A stretch of DNA of 64,000 nt. Source: an uncultured Halomonas sp. GTDB taxonomy: Bacteria > Pseudomonadota > Gammaproteobacteria > Pseudomonadales > Halomonadaceae. How positions within the stretch are numbered: the stretch's first letter is position 1; every line of letters starts with the position of its first letter. The notes beneath the pieces are model-generated. The model was not told where the DNA came from and searched no databases. It saw only the letters and a list, made by a program, of their open reading frames with translations. The stretch is from assembly GCF_947500835.1 (NCBI RefSeq), contig NZ_CANMTQ010000002.1:1-64000 (forward strand), read 5' to 3'. The position numbers were made by a program, and so were the translations under genes. Of the stretch, positions 54,545 to 64,000 are shown in pieces.

Positions 54545-55864
54545 TTAACAGGGCAGCACGATACGCACGTACAATCCCCCCATATGTGATGTGGAGAACG
54601 TCACTTCACCACGGTACTGCGCGACGATCTGCTTCAGAATCGCCAGCCCCAGCCCGTACCCGGGCGTGCTTTCATCCAAACGTTTACCCCGCTCACCGAG
54701 TTGAGATAACGCCGCGGCTTGTACTCCAGGCCCATCATCCTCGATCTCGAAGATCAGGCTCTGATCCTGACGTATGCGGCATACCACATGTTCACGCGCC
54801 CATTTGCCCGCGTTATCCAGCACGATACCCAGCATCTCGTTGAGGTCCTGGCGCTCCACCGCGACGCTGTACTCCGGCGGTAGCTCCAGATCGAGCTCGA
54901 AGCGCTTGTCGGGATAGAGTGTGCGCATCATCTCGACCAGGGTGCACGCTTCTCGGGCGACCACGCTATGCTGAGCGCTGCCCGGGCCGGCGAAGCGTGC
55001 CCGGCGCAGCTCGGAGGAGAGCTGTGCCTGCATGGCTTCAAGGCGCTCGAGCATGCGCTGTCGGCGACGGTCATCGATCGACCGCCGGCCACGCAGCACC
55101 TGGGTCACCGCTGCCAAGGGGGTTTGCAGCGTATGCGAAAGGTTGGCCACCGCCTCCCGGGAGCGTTGCAGACGGCGCTGCAATTCATCCATGAAATGAT
55201 TCAGCTGAATGATCAGATCATCTAGTTCGGAGGGACAATCGAGGTCGAGGCGCTCACGCTGGCCTGTCTGAAACTCGGTGAGCTGGTGCTGCAAACGAGC
55301 CAAGGGGCGAAGACTACGATTAACCGCCAGCAGATTCATGAGGATCAGCAGCACAAGAACGAGGCCCGCAATCCCCCCCACCCACCAGTGCAGGGCGCCC
55401 AGGCCATCCTCTACCTGAGCGAAGTCCTCCCCTACCAGCAACACCCCAGGTGTGCCATTCAATTCGAAGCTGTCTCGGTAGACGAGCAACTGACGCCCCT
55501 GCCATTGCACCTCGAAAAGCCGATCATCCGCACCGTCCAGGTACGAATCCAGAGGCGCGAGCCAGTCTGGATGCGACGAGTAGGTCCGGTCACCGACACG
55601 CAATACATAGAGATGATGAAAGACCTCTCTGGTAGGCGAGTCGGTTTCCAGCCATTGCCCAGGCGCCCCTTCCAGGCGCTCTACCCGGTCGAGCGTGTAG
55701 CGAGCCTCCTGACGCAACCGGTCACCCAGAAATTCCCAAGCCAGATCCCGCAGCAGGATGCCATGCAGAAACCAGGTAACCCCCACGATGACCAATGCCA
55801 CCAACCCCAGCCGGGTCAGTAGATTGAAGCGCAGGCTGCGACGATCAAAGGGAAGGAAAGACAT
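54545..55864 (-). CDS. copS: Copper-responsive sensor histidine kinase (CopS/CusS-like)
   Basis: A 439-residue inner-membrane kinase: helix at 17-37, periplasmic sensor domain 38-158, helix at 160-181, HAMP-like linker, then the kinase core. The H-box is NLSHTLQTPLAAV with His244, a form seen in PhoQ-type kinases rather than the usual SHELRTPL. The N box (LGIVLDNAGKWA) and G boxes (EIEDDGPGVQ, GYGLGLAI) are present. The ATG at 55864 overlaps copR by 20 bases. Copper as signal is inferred from the surrounding genes; the sensor domain shows no obvious Met or His cluster. Confidence 0.87.
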   Translation of the reverse strand: MSFLPFDRRSLRFNLLTRLGLVALVIVGVTWFLHGILLRDLAWEFLGDRLRQEARYTLDRVERLEGAPGQWLETDSPTREVFHHLYVLRVGDRTYSSHPDWLAPLDSYLDGADDRLFEVQWQGRQLLVYRDSFELNGTPGVLLVGEDFAQVEDGLGALHWWVGGIAGLVLVLLILMNLLAVNRSLRPLARLQHQLTEFQTGQRERLDLDCPSELDDLIIQLNHFMDELQRRLQRSREAVANLSHTLQTPLAAVTQVLRGRRSIDDRRRQRMLERLEAMQAQLSSELRRARFAGPGSAQHSVVAREACTLVEMMRTLYPDKRFELDLELPPEYSVAVERQDLNEMLGIVLDNAGKWAREHVVCRIRQDQSLIFEIEDDGPGVQAAALSQLGERGKRLDESTPGYGLGLAILKQIVAQYRGEVTFSTSHMGGLYVRIVLPC

Positions 55865-56510
55865 AGCCCTGCCCACGCCGCGTCTGGATATGGTTCTTGC
55901 CCAGTAGCCGTCGCAATCGCCCCACATACACCTCGACCAGATTAGGGGCGGCGGCATCCTGCTCCAGGGTATAAAGCTGTTCCAGCAATTGGCCCTTGGA
56001 GAGTACGCGATCCGGATGGCGCATCAGGTAACGCAACAAGCAGTATTCCGTCGCGGTCAGGGCATGCCAGGTGCCATTGGCATCACACGCGCGCTTGGAC
56101 GCTTCATCCAGGGCGATGCCATTGACGCTCAAGGTGGTTTCCACGGCGCTGCTGCCCCGGCGCAGCAAGGCATGCAGTCGGGCCAACAGTTCGGCCTCAT
56201 GATAGGGCTTGGTCAGATAGTCATCCGCGCCACCGTGCAGGCCTTCCACCTTGTCCTCCCAGCTATCCCGGGCGGTCAGGGCGAGAATGGGCAGATGGCG
56301 GCCATTGCGCCGCCACCGTTTCAACAGCTCGAGACCCGAGCCATCCGGTAGTCCCAGGTCGAGTATCGCGAGGCTATACTCCTCACTATTCATCAAGGCG
56401 TCCGCCTCGCGCACCAGACCGGCAACGTCCACCCGATAGCCTTCGTCTTCCAATGCTTCCGACAGGCTATCGGCCAGCAGGTCATCGTCCTCGACAAGCA
56501 GCAGCCTCAT
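55845..56510 (-). CDS. copR: OmpR-family response regulator (CopR-like)
   Basis: A 221-residue regulator: receiver domain 1-115 with phospho-acceptor Asp51 (AILDLGLPDGSG), acidic pocket EDDD, Lys101 (YLTKPYH), then a winged-helix DNA-binding domain (VEVYVGRLRRLLGKNHIQTRRGQGYVF). It resembles the QseB/PmrA/PhoP branch, whose members bind direct half-sites repeated every 11 bp. The TTCAG-N6-TTCAG repeats in front of the copper genes here have just that spacing, so it is the prime candidate to bind them. Two bases from the cupredoxin gene upstream and overlapping copS. Confidence 0.9.
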   Translation of the reverse strand: MRLLLVEDDDLLADSLSEALEDEGYRVDVAGLVREADALMNSEEYSLAILDLGLPDGSGLELLKRWRRNGRHLPILALTARDSWEDKVEGLHGGADDYLTKPYHEAELLARLHALLRRGSSAVETTLSVNGIALDEASKRACDANGTWHALTATEYCLLRYLMRHPDRVLSKGQLLEQLYTLEQDAAAPNLVEVYVGRLRRLLGKNHIQTRRGQGYVFPSL

Positions 56511-56511
56511 T

Positions 56512-57000
56512 TCAATCCTTCACATTCAGTTCGCCGTGCATGCCGCCTTCGAAATGGCCGACAATATTGCAGGCATAGATAAGGTCATTATTTGCCGTAT
56601 CAGGCGCTGTCCAGACGAGCGATCTGGTTTCACCACTGGCCACCGTGACGGCTGGCATGACGTTGTCCCCCGCGCTGTGATGGTCTGCTGACATGTCATG
56701 ATGTCCACCGTCGCCGGATGCCATATTTAGCATCATCTCGCGATGTTCTTTCTGCTCATTGGCAGCCCCGATGACGAATTCGTGCTCAATTTGGCCAAGG
56801 TTCTCGATGACGAACTTCACTGTTTCACCCGACGCAATGGAAAGATCGTCGGGCTTGAACCAGAGATCACCCGCCGTCACCTTGATGGTACGGTCGATTT
56901 CTGATTCTGGTATGTTCTGTTCACTGCCACCATGACCAGCGCCGGCCAAGGCAGCCGTGGCAGTCAGTCCCAGTGTGATCGCTAACAACAGATGACGCAT
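56512..57000 (-). CDS. Periplasmic cupredoxin (plastocyanin/azurin-like)
   Basis: A 162-residue blue-copper protein precursor, signal peptide to about residue 20 (AALAGAGHG). The type 1 copper ligands are visible: His in IEHEFVIG, then Cys, His and Met in YACNIVGHFEGGMHG. A His/Met-rich insert (HREMMLNMASGDGGHHDMSADHH, about 85-110) probably adds extra copper binding. It likely carries copper or electrons in the periplasm for the CopA oxidases. Sits between copB2 and copR in one transcriptional direction. Confidence 0.88.
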   Translation of the reverse strand: MRHLLLAITLGLTATAALAGAGHGGSEQNIPESEIDRTIKVTAGDLWFKPDDLSIASGETVKFVIENLGQIEHEFVIGAANEQKEHREMMLNMASGDGGHHDMSADHHSAGDNVMPAVTVASGETRSLVWTAPDTANNDLIYACNIVGHFEGGMHGELNVKD

Positions 57001-57052
57001 GGTATTACCTCAAAAAGATTCATGGGTTGGATGGTGGTTTGCATAGCGTTGT

Positions 57053-57820
57053 TTAGAACCACATTCGCAGGCCGGCCACCACACCGGTTCCTTCCGGTGC
57101 GTTACCTAGTTCTCGAGACATGTCGGCCGTGTCACCGTATTGCTTTTGCCAATAGCCGCCGATGTATGGGGCGAATTTTCGGGAAATTTCGTAGCGAAGC
57201 CTCAGGCCGACGCGCACCGAGTTGAGCCCCTTGCCCACACCGAATTCAGGCACTTCCTGGACGGCGGCGGTGATTTCGGTTCGCGGCTGCAGGTAAGTGC
57301 GCTGGGTCAGGCGCAGGTCGTATTCGGCCTCGAAATCCGCGGATACATCGCCTTCGTCGCTGACACGCAAGCCGGTATCGATCTCGAAGCGATAGGGCAG
57401 CTGGCCGAACAAGCTCAGCACGACGAAGCCGCGCTCGGGATGATCGTTCGAGACGATGCCGCCTTGATAACCGACGCCTCCCTGTAGTTCCCAGAAGTCG
57501 GCGATCAAGTGGCTATAGAGCAGATCAAGAGACTCGAATTCGGCGTCCTCGTCATCTCCCTGGACGTTCGCACCTTCACCCTTGATGTAGACACGCTGGA
57601 TGTCGCCGCCGTACCAGCCCTGAAAATCCCAGACCACCGCTTCTTCATTCTCGTCGTTCCAGTCGTATTCCAGACGATCGATCAGGAAGGTGCCGAAATA
57701 GTGCTCCGTCATCGGCGCTCCCCAGCCGGGAGGGGCGTCATAGTCATCGGCCAGGGCCGGTACTGTCAGCATCATCGCCAGTGCGCTTGCACCGGCTAAT
57801 TCTTTTGCAATAAACCGCAT
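57053..57820 (-). CDS. copB: Copper resistance outer-membrane protein CopB, copy 2
   Basis: A 255-residue precursor with a signal peptide (ending VPALADD, about 24) and a CopB barrel (FGTFLIDRLEYDWNDENEEA, YIKGEGANVQGDDEDAEFES, C-terminal VVAGLRMWF). Close in architecture to copy 1 at 51353 but well diverged. Starts 13 bases after copA2, forming a second copA-copB pair followed by the cupredoxin and copRS. Confidence 0.92.
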   Translation of the reverse strand: MRFIAKELAGASALAMMLTVPALADDYDAPPGWGAPMTEHYFGTFLIDRLEYDWNDENEEAVVWDFQGWYGGDIQRVYIKGEGANVQGDDEDAEFESLDLLYSHLIADFWELQGGVGYQGGIVSNDHPERGFVVLSLFGQLPYRFEIDTGLRVSDEGDVSADFEAEYDLRLTQRTYLQPRTEITAAVQEVPEFGVGKGLNSVRVGLRLRYEISRKFAPYIGGYWQKQYGDTADMSRELGNAPEGTGVVAGLRMWF

Positions 57821-57833
57821 CGACTAAAACTCC

Positions 57834-59657
57834 TCACGCGACCTTGACGACCCGGAACATGCCGGCATCCATGTGATAAAGCAGATGACAATGAAACGCC
57901 CAGCTTCCCGGGGCATCGGCACTGACCAGAGCGGATACGCGCTCGCCAGGCTTGACGTTCAGGGTATGCTTGCGTGGAATCAGCTCACCGGTGCCATTTT
58001 CCAGTTCCATCCACATGCCGTGCAGGTGAATGGGATGCTCCATCATGGTGGTATTGAAGAAGATCAACCGCAGACGCTCGCCATGCTCGAAGAGAATGGG
58101 GCCATCGACCTCGCTGAACTTCTTGCCATCAAACGACCACATGTAGCGTTCCATGTTGCCGGTCAACTGCAGCTCCAGCTCGCGGCCCGGCGGACGCTGG
58201 TCCGGCCAGGGGGAGTAGGCTTTGAGGTCACTGTAGGTGAGCACATGACGTTCCTGCGGATCGATACCGATTCCCGGCTGGTCATAGCGCGACCCTGGCT
58301 GCGCCGACCCGGCGGGCAACAAGCCACCTGCCGGCGTGACGCCCTGCATGCCCGAATGGTCCATGCCCTGCATGCTCGAATGGTCCATGTCCTGAATGCT
58401 CGAGTGATCCATGCCGTGCATGCTCGAATGGTCCATGTCCTGCATGCTCGAATGGTCCATGCCTGACATGCCGGAGTCGTTCATACCTGCCATGGCCGAG
58501 TGATCCATGCCGCCATGCCCGGCCATGGCTTCCATGCCACGATCGGCGATCCGACGCCGCTCGGGAATGGGCGCCACCATGCCCAGGCGTGGCGCGAGGG
58601 TGCCCCGCACATAACCGCTACGATCCATGGACTCCGCAAAGATCGTATAGGCGCGATTTGCCTCGGGCTCCACTAGCACGTCATAAGTCTCCGCCACGGC
58701 GATACGGAACTCATCGACCGGCACCGGCTGCACCGGCTGGCCATCGGCGGCGACCACGGTCATCTTGAGTCCCGGAATGCGCACATCGAAATAGCTCATC
58801 GCCGAGCCATTGATCACCCGTAGGCGCAGCTTTTCACCGGGCTTGAACAGCGCCGTCCAGTTATCGTTTGAGGCGTGGCCGTTCATCAGATAGGTGTAGG
58901 TGCTACCGGTGACATCGGCGATATCCCGGGAACTCATGCGCATCTGCTCCCACATCGAGCGCTGCGCCAAGGTATCGGCAAGGCCGTTTTTCGCCACGTC
59001 ATTGAAGAAATCGGCGATGGTGCGTTCCTGGTAGTTGTAATAACCCTCCGCCACCTTTAAGTGCCGAAACACGTCCTCCGGCTCCTCATGGGTCCAGTCG
59101 GTGAGCAGCAGTACATGCTCGCGATCGTAGGAGAATGGCTCGGGCTCCGCGGCGTCGATGATCATCGGGCCGGCGTGACCGAGCTGCTCTTGCAGCCCCG
59201 AGTGGCTGTGATACCAGTAGGTGCCGTTCTGATTGACGGGAAAGCGCGCGGTGAAGGTTTCTCCGGGGGCGATGCCGGCGAAGCTGATGCCCGGCACCCC
59301 ATCCATCTCCGGCGGCAAAATCAGGCCATGCCAGTGCACCGAGGTATCCTCGTCGAGCAAGTTAACGACCTTGAGCGAAGCATCATCGCCTTCACGCAGG
59401 CGAATCAACGGCCCTGGGCTGGTGCCATTGAGTGTGATCGGGTTAGCCTTTCGGCCAGCGATGGGCAACGATTCACGGCGTACCGCAAGCGAGATGTCGC
59501 GGCCTTGCACGGCGCCATGGGGATAGACAGTGTTGATGCCACTGGGGTTTGCCCAGGCGGGACGCAGCCCTAGCGCAGCGGTCGATAGTCCCAGGGCGGT
59601 GGCGACCTTGAGCAACTGACGCCGAGACAATGACGCATCGGCCGAAGAAAAGGACAT
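57834..59657 (-). CDS. copA: Copper resistance multicopper oxidase CopA, copy 2, Met-rich
   Basis: A 607-residue Tat-exported oxidase (signal [13 protein letters not shown], residues 11-23). Ligand blocks are [42 protein letters not shown] and [13 protein letters not shown]. The middle has a long Met-rich insert built of [12 protein letters not shown] repeats (about residues 380-440), a low-affinity Cu(I) sponge seen in PcoA/CopA. It heads the run copA2, copB2, cupredoxin, copR, copS, and has a CopR-type box 48 bases upstream. Confidence 0.95.
   Translation of the reverse strand: MSFSSADASLSRRQLLKVATALGLSTAALGLRPAWANPSGINTVYPHGAVQGRDISLAVRRESLPIAGRKANPITLNGTSPGPLIRLREGDDASLKVVNLLDEDTSVHWHGLILPPEMDGVPGISFAGIAPGETFTARFPVNQNGTYWYHSHSGLQEQLGHAGPMIIDAAEPEPFSYDREHVLLLTDWTHEEPEDVFRHLKVAEGYYNYQERTIADFFNDVAKNGLADTLAQRSMWEQMRMSSRDIADVTGSTYTYLMNGHASNDNWTALFKPGEKLRLRVINGSAMSYFDVRIPGLKMTVVAADGQPVQPVPVDEFRIAVAETYDVLVEPEANRAYTIFAESMDRSGYVRGTLAPRLGMVAPIPERRRIADRGMEAMAGHGGMDHSAMAGMNDSGMSGMDHSSMQDMDHSSMHGMDHSSIQDMDHSSMQGMDHSGMQGVTPAGGLLPAGSAQPGSRYDQPGIGIDPQERHVLTYSDLKAYSPWPDQRPPGRELELQLTGNMERYMWSFDGKKFSEVDGPILFEHGERLRLIFFNTTMMEHPIHLHGMWMELENGTGELIPRKHTLNVKPGERVSALVSADAPGSWAFHCHLLYHMDAGMFRVVKVA
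58345..58515 (-). repeat. In-frame tandem repeats encoding MDHSSM units in copA2
   Basis: About seven to eight degenerate 21- to 24-base units (plus strand ATGCTCGAATGGTCCATG-like) encode (M)-D-H-S-(S/G/A)-M repeats. Several units are almost identical in DNA, suggesting recent expansion and likely length variation between strains. Confidence 0.85.
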
Positions 59658-59688
59658 GGCACAGGTTCCTGACGATGAAATGATCGCC

Positions 59689-59720
59689 AGTGTGCCGTTA
59701 ATGCCTGAAAATAAGCTGAA
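59689..59720 (-). promoter_or_regulatory. Putative CopR box and promoter of copA2
   Basis: Minus strand: TTCAG-CTTATT-TTCAG (59705-59720), ten bases, then CACACT (59689-59694), a weak -10. The box starts nine bases past the stop of the phospholipase D-family gene and ends 48 bases before the copA2 ATG. Confidence 0.65.
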
Positions 59721-59728
59721 TTCTGTGT

Positions 59729-61264
59729 CTACAGCAGATGTTCGATGCCCAGCAACTCGAGCATCCAGGCCTTGACGTGACGCCAGGCACTGCCGGGCTC
59801 CTCTTTCATGGTCACTAGACGCCCGTCAACTTCGGTTCGCCAGCCCAGACCACCATTCTCTGTCAGCAGGACTTCATAGCTGCGCCCGGGCGCCATACCG
59901 TTCTTTGCCAACGCCCATAGCCGTTCGTTCAGCACCGGGCTATCAATCAGCAGGCCCACCTCGCTGTTCCACCAGACCGAGCGCGGATCAGCATTCAGAG
60001 AGCCGATGAATATGCGCTTGCTGTCGAAAGCGATGGCCTTGGTATGCAGACTGGTGATCGCGCCTTTGCCATGCTGAACGGTCGACTTGGAAGGGTCAGC
60101 GCGCAGTTCGAACAACCGTGCGCCATTGGCCAGCAGTGTAGATCGCCAGGGGTCATAGGCGCCGTGTAAGACAGGCAGATCCGTGGCTTCCAGGGCATTG
60201 GAGAGTATCGTCAGCGTAACGCCCCGCGCGTTTAGTGACTGCTGATAACCGATACTGGACGGGGTCGGCACGATATAGGGTGAGATGATCAGCAAGCGCC
60301 GCTCCAGCCCATCGAAGGCGCCGCGCAACTGGCCCAGCAACGTCAGCTCAACGTCAGGATACTCCTTGGTCTCTAGCTTCTCGGGAGGATCCCAAAGGGC
60401 GACGGCTGGTGCCCAGACCAGGGAAGCCAGCAGCTTCTCACCCGATTCTCCCGTCAAACGCCGCGCCGTCGGCTGCGACGAAAGCGCATTGCCTTGGCGT
60501 GCATCAGCACTGAGTTCGGCGAGAAGTTCACGCCAGGCCGCCGCAGGCGCCTGTTCGAAGTAGTGCAGCGGCACCGCCATGGAGTGATTCCAGAAGCTGT
60601 CGAAGCTGCCCGAGAGCGCGTTCACCACCGGGCCGATAGCGAAGACATCCAGGTCGTTGAAGTTGAGCTCCTCGGCGACCTCGAAGTAGCGGTTGGCCAG
60701 GTTGCGCCCACCGGTGATGGCAACCGCCCCATCGGTGATCCACAGCTTGTTGTGCATGCGCCGATGCTTGCGATCGAAATCCGTGGCCAGCGCCAGATAG
60801 TAAAGCAAGGCGCTATGGCGCCCTAGGGTGACTGGATTGAAAACCCGTACCTGGATGTTGGGATGAGAATCGAACGCGGCCAGCAGGCCCTGTTTACCCA
60901 GGCTCGCGGTATCGTCCAAAAGCAATCGCACGCGAACACCGCGTTCGGCGGCATGCAGCATGCGCTTGAGCAGTGCACGACCGGTTCGGTCATTCTCGAG
61001 AATGTAGGTCTGCACATCCAGGGCCTGCTGAGCGTGCTCCGCCAATGCAGCTCGCAGGGCGAGGGCCCGCGGGCCCTCGCTGAGCAGCTCTACGCCGCTC
61101 AGCCCTTCATGATTTTCAGTCGCCTGGCCGACCCAGTTACCTAGATAGGTTGTCCTGGCTGCTTCGAAGGTCAATGCCATGGAAGGTGACCTGGCTACCT
61201 CGATAGTGCTGCAGCCACCCAGCCACGTTCCGACCAGCAGCAGTAACAGCTTGCCTGGTTTCAC
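59729..61264 (-). CDS. Phospholipase D-family lipoprotein (ClsC/YmdC-like)
   Basis: A 511-residue protein with two HKD motifs: [18 protein letters not shown] near residue 175 and [19 protein letters not shown] near residue 400, as in cardiolipin synthase C and other phospholipase D enzymes. The N-terminus has a lipobox (GTWLGGC, Cys18), so it should be a periplasm-facing lipoprotein. It may make or remodel cardiolipin or another phospholipid; the partner YmdB is not encoded nearby. Same strand as the copper genes but separated from copA2 by its own promoter. Confidence 0.87.
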   Translation of the reverse strand: MKPGKLLLLLVGTWLGGCSTIEVARSPSMALTFEAARTTYLGNWVGQATENHEGLSGVELLSEGPRALALRAALAEHAQQALDVQTYILENDRTGRALLKRMLHAAERGVRVRLLLDDTASLGKQGLLAAFDSHPNIQVRVFNPVTLGRHSALLYYLALATDFDRKHRRMHNKLWITDGAVAITGGRNLANRYFEVAEELNFNDLDVFAIGPVVNALSGSFDSFWNHSMAVPLHYFEQAPAAAWRELLAELSADARQGNALSSQPTARRLTGESGEKLLASLVWAPAVALWDPPEKLETKEYPDVELTLLGQLRGAFDGLERRLLIISPYIVPTPSSIGYQQSLNARGVTLTILSNALEATDLPVLHGAYDPWRSTLLANGARLFELRADPSKSTVQHGKGAITSLHTKAIAFDSKRIFIGSLNADPRSVWWNSEVGLLIDSPVLNERLWALAKNGMAPGRSYEVLLTENGGLGWRTEVDGRLVTMKEEPGSAWRHVKAWMLELLGIEHLL

Positions 61265-61382
61265 GACTACGCCACGTTACAATTTTTGACATGTTACGCC
61301 AAAGCCAGACATCGCAACGGTGACACAGCCAGCACACAATCAACGCTCAACAAGCATTAAGCGCACTACCGCCATAGCATTC

Positions 61383-62624
61383 TTACTGCTGCGGTTTATC
61401 CAGCGTCCGAGTGATGACATGACCGATGGACAACCCCTGAACCAGAATCGAGAACAATACGATCAGATAGGTCACGGCGAGCAGTACATCCCGCGCCTCA
61501 CCGCTTGGAATGGCCAGGGCCAACGCCACGGAAATGCCGCCGCGCAAACCACCCCAGGTCAGTATTCTGGCGGAGCCCTTACGAAAGCCCAGATAATTGC
61601 GCAGCAGCATGATCGGTATCCCGATCGTCGAGAAGCGCACTACCAACATAGTAGCGATCAACCCCCCGCCAACCCAGAAGAGGTCGGCTTCAAAAGGAAT
61701 CAGTAATACCTCGAGCCCGATGATCACGAACAGCAAGGTATTGAGGATTTCATCTATCAGCTCCCAGAAGGCATCGAGCTGTTCACGGGTGGTATCCGAC
61801 ATGGCGCTCTTGCGTGCCTTGTTACCCACCAGTAAGCCCGCCACTACCATGGCAATCGGCCCGGAGGCGTGCAGTTCCAGCGCCAACGCATAGCCTCCCA
61901 GTACCACGGCCAGAGAAATGAGCACCTCGATGCGGTATTCATCGATGCTGCGCATCAGCCAATAGGCAATGCCTCCTACTACCAGGCCCAGGGCAATACC
62001 GCCCCCCGCCTCGATCAAAAACAGCTTGCCGGCGTGAGTAAAGGTCAGCGCCTCGCTTCCCGTGGCTGCGCCCAGCAGTAAGGTGAAGACCACTACCGCC
62101 ACACCGTCGTTGAATAATGATTCACCAACGATGCGTAGTTCCAGATCCACCGGGGCGTTGGCCTGGCGCAGAATCCCCAGCACTGCAATGGGATCCGTCG
62201 GGGAAATCAGCGCACCGAAGACCAGGCAGTACATCCAGGGAACCGAGAAGCCGAAGAAACCGAGCAGAAAATAGGCTGTGGAGCCGATGGCCAGGGTCGA
62301 GATCACCACGCCAAAGGTGGCCAGGAAGCCAATCGACCAGCGATAGCGCTTGAGCCGATCCAGATCGACGTGCAGAGCGCCGGCAAAAAGCAAAAACGAC
62401 AGCATGCCGTCCATCAGAAGTTTATTGAAATCAATCTGCGCAAGCAGGCTTTCCGCATGATCTTCCAGGAAGGTAAAGCCCAGCCAGGACAAGCCGTGCA
62501 TACCCGCCGAGAGTGCAAGGGCTATGGCCATGACCCCGATGGTGGTGGGCAAGCGAATGAACTGATGGTTGAGCCAGGCTAGAAGTGCCGTGAGCGAGAC
62601 GATGATTGCAACGAGATCCAGCAT
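61383..62624 (-). CDS. CPA1-family Na+/H+ antiporter (NhaP-like)
   Basis: A 413-residue inner-membrane exchanger with about 12 helices. The conserved unwound-helix motif is GALISPTDPIAVLGIL and the ion-binding Asn-Asp pair is in GESLFNDGVAVVVF, as in NhaP. It exports Na+ for protons, important for a halophile. The ATG at 62624 has an AGGAAGG ribosome site; the 31 codons upstream in frame are excluded. Confidence 0.9.
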   Translation of the reverse strand: MLDLVAIIVSLTALLAWLNHQFIRLPTTIGVMAIALALSAGMHGLSWLGFTFLEDHAESLLAQIDFNKLLMDGMLSFLLFAGALHVDLDRLKRYRWSIGFLATFGVVISTLAIGSTAYFLLGFFGFSVPWMYCLVFGALISPTDPIAVLGILRQANAPVDLELRIVGESLFNDGVAVVVFTLLLGAATGSEALTFTHAGKLFLIEAGGGIALGLVVGGIAYWLMRSIDEYRIEVLISLAVVLGGYALALELHASGPIAMVVAGLLVGNKARKSAMSDTTREQLDAFWELIDEILNTLLFVIIGLEVLLIPFEADLFWVGGGLIATMLVVRFSTIGIPIMLLRNYLGFRKGSARILTWGGLRGGISVALALAIPSGEARDVLLAVTYLIVLFSILVQGLSIGHVITRTLDKPQQ

Positions 62625-62683
62625 GAGCCTTCCTTTACTTCGTTTTTGTGAACCGGCCATGCCAGTAGGGGAATTAGAATAAT

Positions 62684-62711
62684 ACAAAAAACGCCGCCCG
62701 AAGGCGGCGTT
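62684..62711 (-). terminator. Rho-independent terminator of ahcY
   Basis: Minus strand: AACGCCGCC-TTCG-GGCGGCGTT followed by TTTTG. A very stable UUCG-loop hairpin 30 bases after the ahcY stop. Confidence 0.93.
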
Positions 62712-62740
62712 AATCAATCCACTTGCTTGGTATTCAGCTT

Positions 62741-64000
62741 TTAATAACGGTATTCATCGGGCTTGAACGGCCCCTCAACCGCCATGCCGGTATACTTGGC
62801 CTGCTCGTCGCTCAGCTTGGTAATCACACCGCCGAAGCCTTCCACCATGTAGCGGGCGACCTCTTCATCGAGGTGCTTTGGCAGCACGGTCAGAGTCAAA
62901 CCACTGGCCTTGTCATCGTCCGAAAGATCAGCATAGCGCCGCTCGAACAGATGAATCTGCGCCAGCACCTGGTTGGCAAAAGAGCCATCCATGATCCGCG
63001 ACGGGTGACCCGTGGCATTGCCCAGGTTCACAAGACGACCTTCGGAAAGCAGGATTAGATAGTCGCTGCTTTCCGGGTCGAAGTCATCGGGCGTGCTGTC
63101 GCGATAGATCTTGTGGACCTGGGGTTTGACCTCTTCCCAGTGCCACTGCTTGCGCATATAGCCGGTATCGATTTCGCTGTCGAAATGGCCAATGTTGCAT
63201 ACCACCGCGCCTTTCTTGAGCGCCTTGAGCATGGGCGCATCGCAGGCGTTGACGTTACCGGTGCAGGTCACTACCAGATCAATCTTGCCCAGCAAGGCAT
63301 TATCGACGCTTTCGCCGCCCTGATTGACGCCATCCTGGTAAGGCGACACCACCTCGAAGCCGTCCATGCAGGCCTGCATGGCACAGATCGGATCGATCTC
63401 GGTGACCTTGACGATCATGCCTTCCTGGCGCAAGGAGGCTGCGGAACCCTTGCCCACGTCGCCATAACCGACCACCAGGGCCTGCTTGCCGGAGAGCAGA
63501 TGATCGAGGCCACGCTTGATGGCGTCGTTCAGGCTGTGACGGCAACCGTACTTGTTATCGTTCTTGGACTTGGTGACCGCGTCGTTGACGTTGATCGCCG
63601 GCACCTTGAGGGTGCTGTCCCGCAGCATTTCCTGTAGACGATGCACGCCGGTAGTCGTCTCTTCGGAGATACCATGAATATTGTTCAAAAGCTCCGGGTA
63701 CTTGTCATGCAGGAGCCCGGTCAGATCACCGCCGTCGTCGAGCACCATATTCGGCGTCCAGCCGTCGGCGCTTTTCACGGTCTGCTCGATACACCACCAG
63801 AACTCTTCTTCGGTCTCGCCCTTCCAGGCAAATACCGGGATACCGGCAGCAGCGATGGCGGCGGCAGCCTGATCCTGGGTCGAGAAGATGTTGCAGGAGG
63901 ACCAACGCACGGAAGCGCCCAGCTCGATCAGGGTCTCGATCAGAACCGCAGTCTGGATGGTCATGTGAATGCAACCGGCGATCCGGGCGCCGACAAGGGG
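62741..64000 (-). CDS. ahcY: Adenosylhomocysteinase, 5' end beyond window
   Basis: The last 419 residues of S-adenosylhomocysteine hydrolase, which splits SAH into adenosine and homocysteine in the methyl cycle. The frame stays open to the window edge ([20 protein letters not shown]), so the N-terminus is outside. Visible features: [17 protein letters not shown], the NAD-binding [14 protein letters not shown], and the C-terminal KPDEYRY, whose Lys and Tyr reach the neighbouring subunit's NAD site. Any SAH riboswitch would lie outside the window. Confidence 0.97.
   Translation of the reverse strand, partial: PLVGARIAGCIHMTIQTAVLIETLIELGASVRWSSCNIFSTQDQAAAAIAAAGIPVFAWKGETEEEFWWCIEQTVKSADGWTPNMVLDDGGDLTGLLHDKYPELLNNIHGISEETTTGVHRLQEMLRDSTLKVPAINVNDAVTKSKNDNKYGCRHSLNDAIKRGLDHLLSGKQALVVGYGDVGKGSAASLRQEGMIVKVTEIDPICAMQACMDGFEVVSPYQDGVNQGGESVDNALLGKIDLVVTCTGNVNACDAPMLKALKKGAVVCNIGHFDSEIDTGYMRKQWHWEEVKPQVHKIYRDSTPDDFDPESSDYLILLSEGRLVNLGNATGHPSRIMDGSFANQVLAQIHLFERRYADLSDDDKASGLTLTVLPKHLDEEVARYMVEGFGGVITKLSDEQAKYTGMAVEGPFKPDEYRY

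Overview
The window reads as a chromosomal segment of a halophilic gammaproteobacterium, most likely Halomonas or a close relative in the Halomonadaceae. The first 339 bases are the 5' part of a 16S rRNA gene (minus strand) with a Halomonas-like sequence. Supporting signs are a prlC-yheV pair, a TAXI-type TRAP transporter, cyanophycin genes and a PHA depolymerase. The genus is inferred by eye, not from a database search. No CRISPR array, insertion sequence, prophage or tRNA gene was seen.

Layout. (1) 1-30.7 kb is mostly housekeeping and accessory metabolism. It holds the 16S start with leader and promoter, a HAD phosphatase, a DUF457 membrane protein, a gamma-carbonic anhydrase, an NSS transporter, prlC-yheV, two Cu/Zn superoxide dismutase genes flanking a TAXI/TRAP transporter, metF, a zinc CDF exporter, an AEC carrier and mntP. 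Next come a four-gene operon that probably decorates lipid A or LPS core with galacturonic acid (15.6-19.5 kb) and a cyanophycin operon cphB-cphA-iadA (24.1-19.5 kb, minus). A PHA depolymerase with a CopG-type regulator, a ZntA-type ATPase divergent from its MerR regulator, and a DmeF-type Co/Ni exporter follow. (2) 30.8-39.3 kb, minus strand, is an eight-gene operon resembling the membrane arm of respiratory complex I (order A, B/D fusion, H, J, K, L, M, N). It has no genes for the NADH or iron-sulfur modules, and the single B/D-like protein has lost every cofactor ligand. (3) 39.4-59.7 kb is a large copper-resistance island: cusCBA-like RND efflux, a Cu(I) P-type ATPase operon with small proteins, a cytochrome c, a Met-rich periplasmic protein, two copA-copB sets, a CusF-like protein, a cupredoxin and a CopRS-type two-component system. 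(4) 59.7-64 kb holds a phospholipase D-family lipoprotein, a CPA1 Na+/H+ antiporter and the 3' part of ahcY.

The main discovery candidate joins regions 2 and 3. A direct repeat TTCAG-N6-TTCAG (11-bp period, as used by OmpR/PmrA-family regulators) followed 10 bp later by a -10-like hexamer lies upstream of cusCBA, the ATPase operon, the Met-rich gene, a small unknown periplasmic gene, copA2 and also the complex-I-like operon. I infer one copper-responsive regulon under the locally encoded CopR that includes a cofactor-less, complex-I-derived membrane machine of unknown function.
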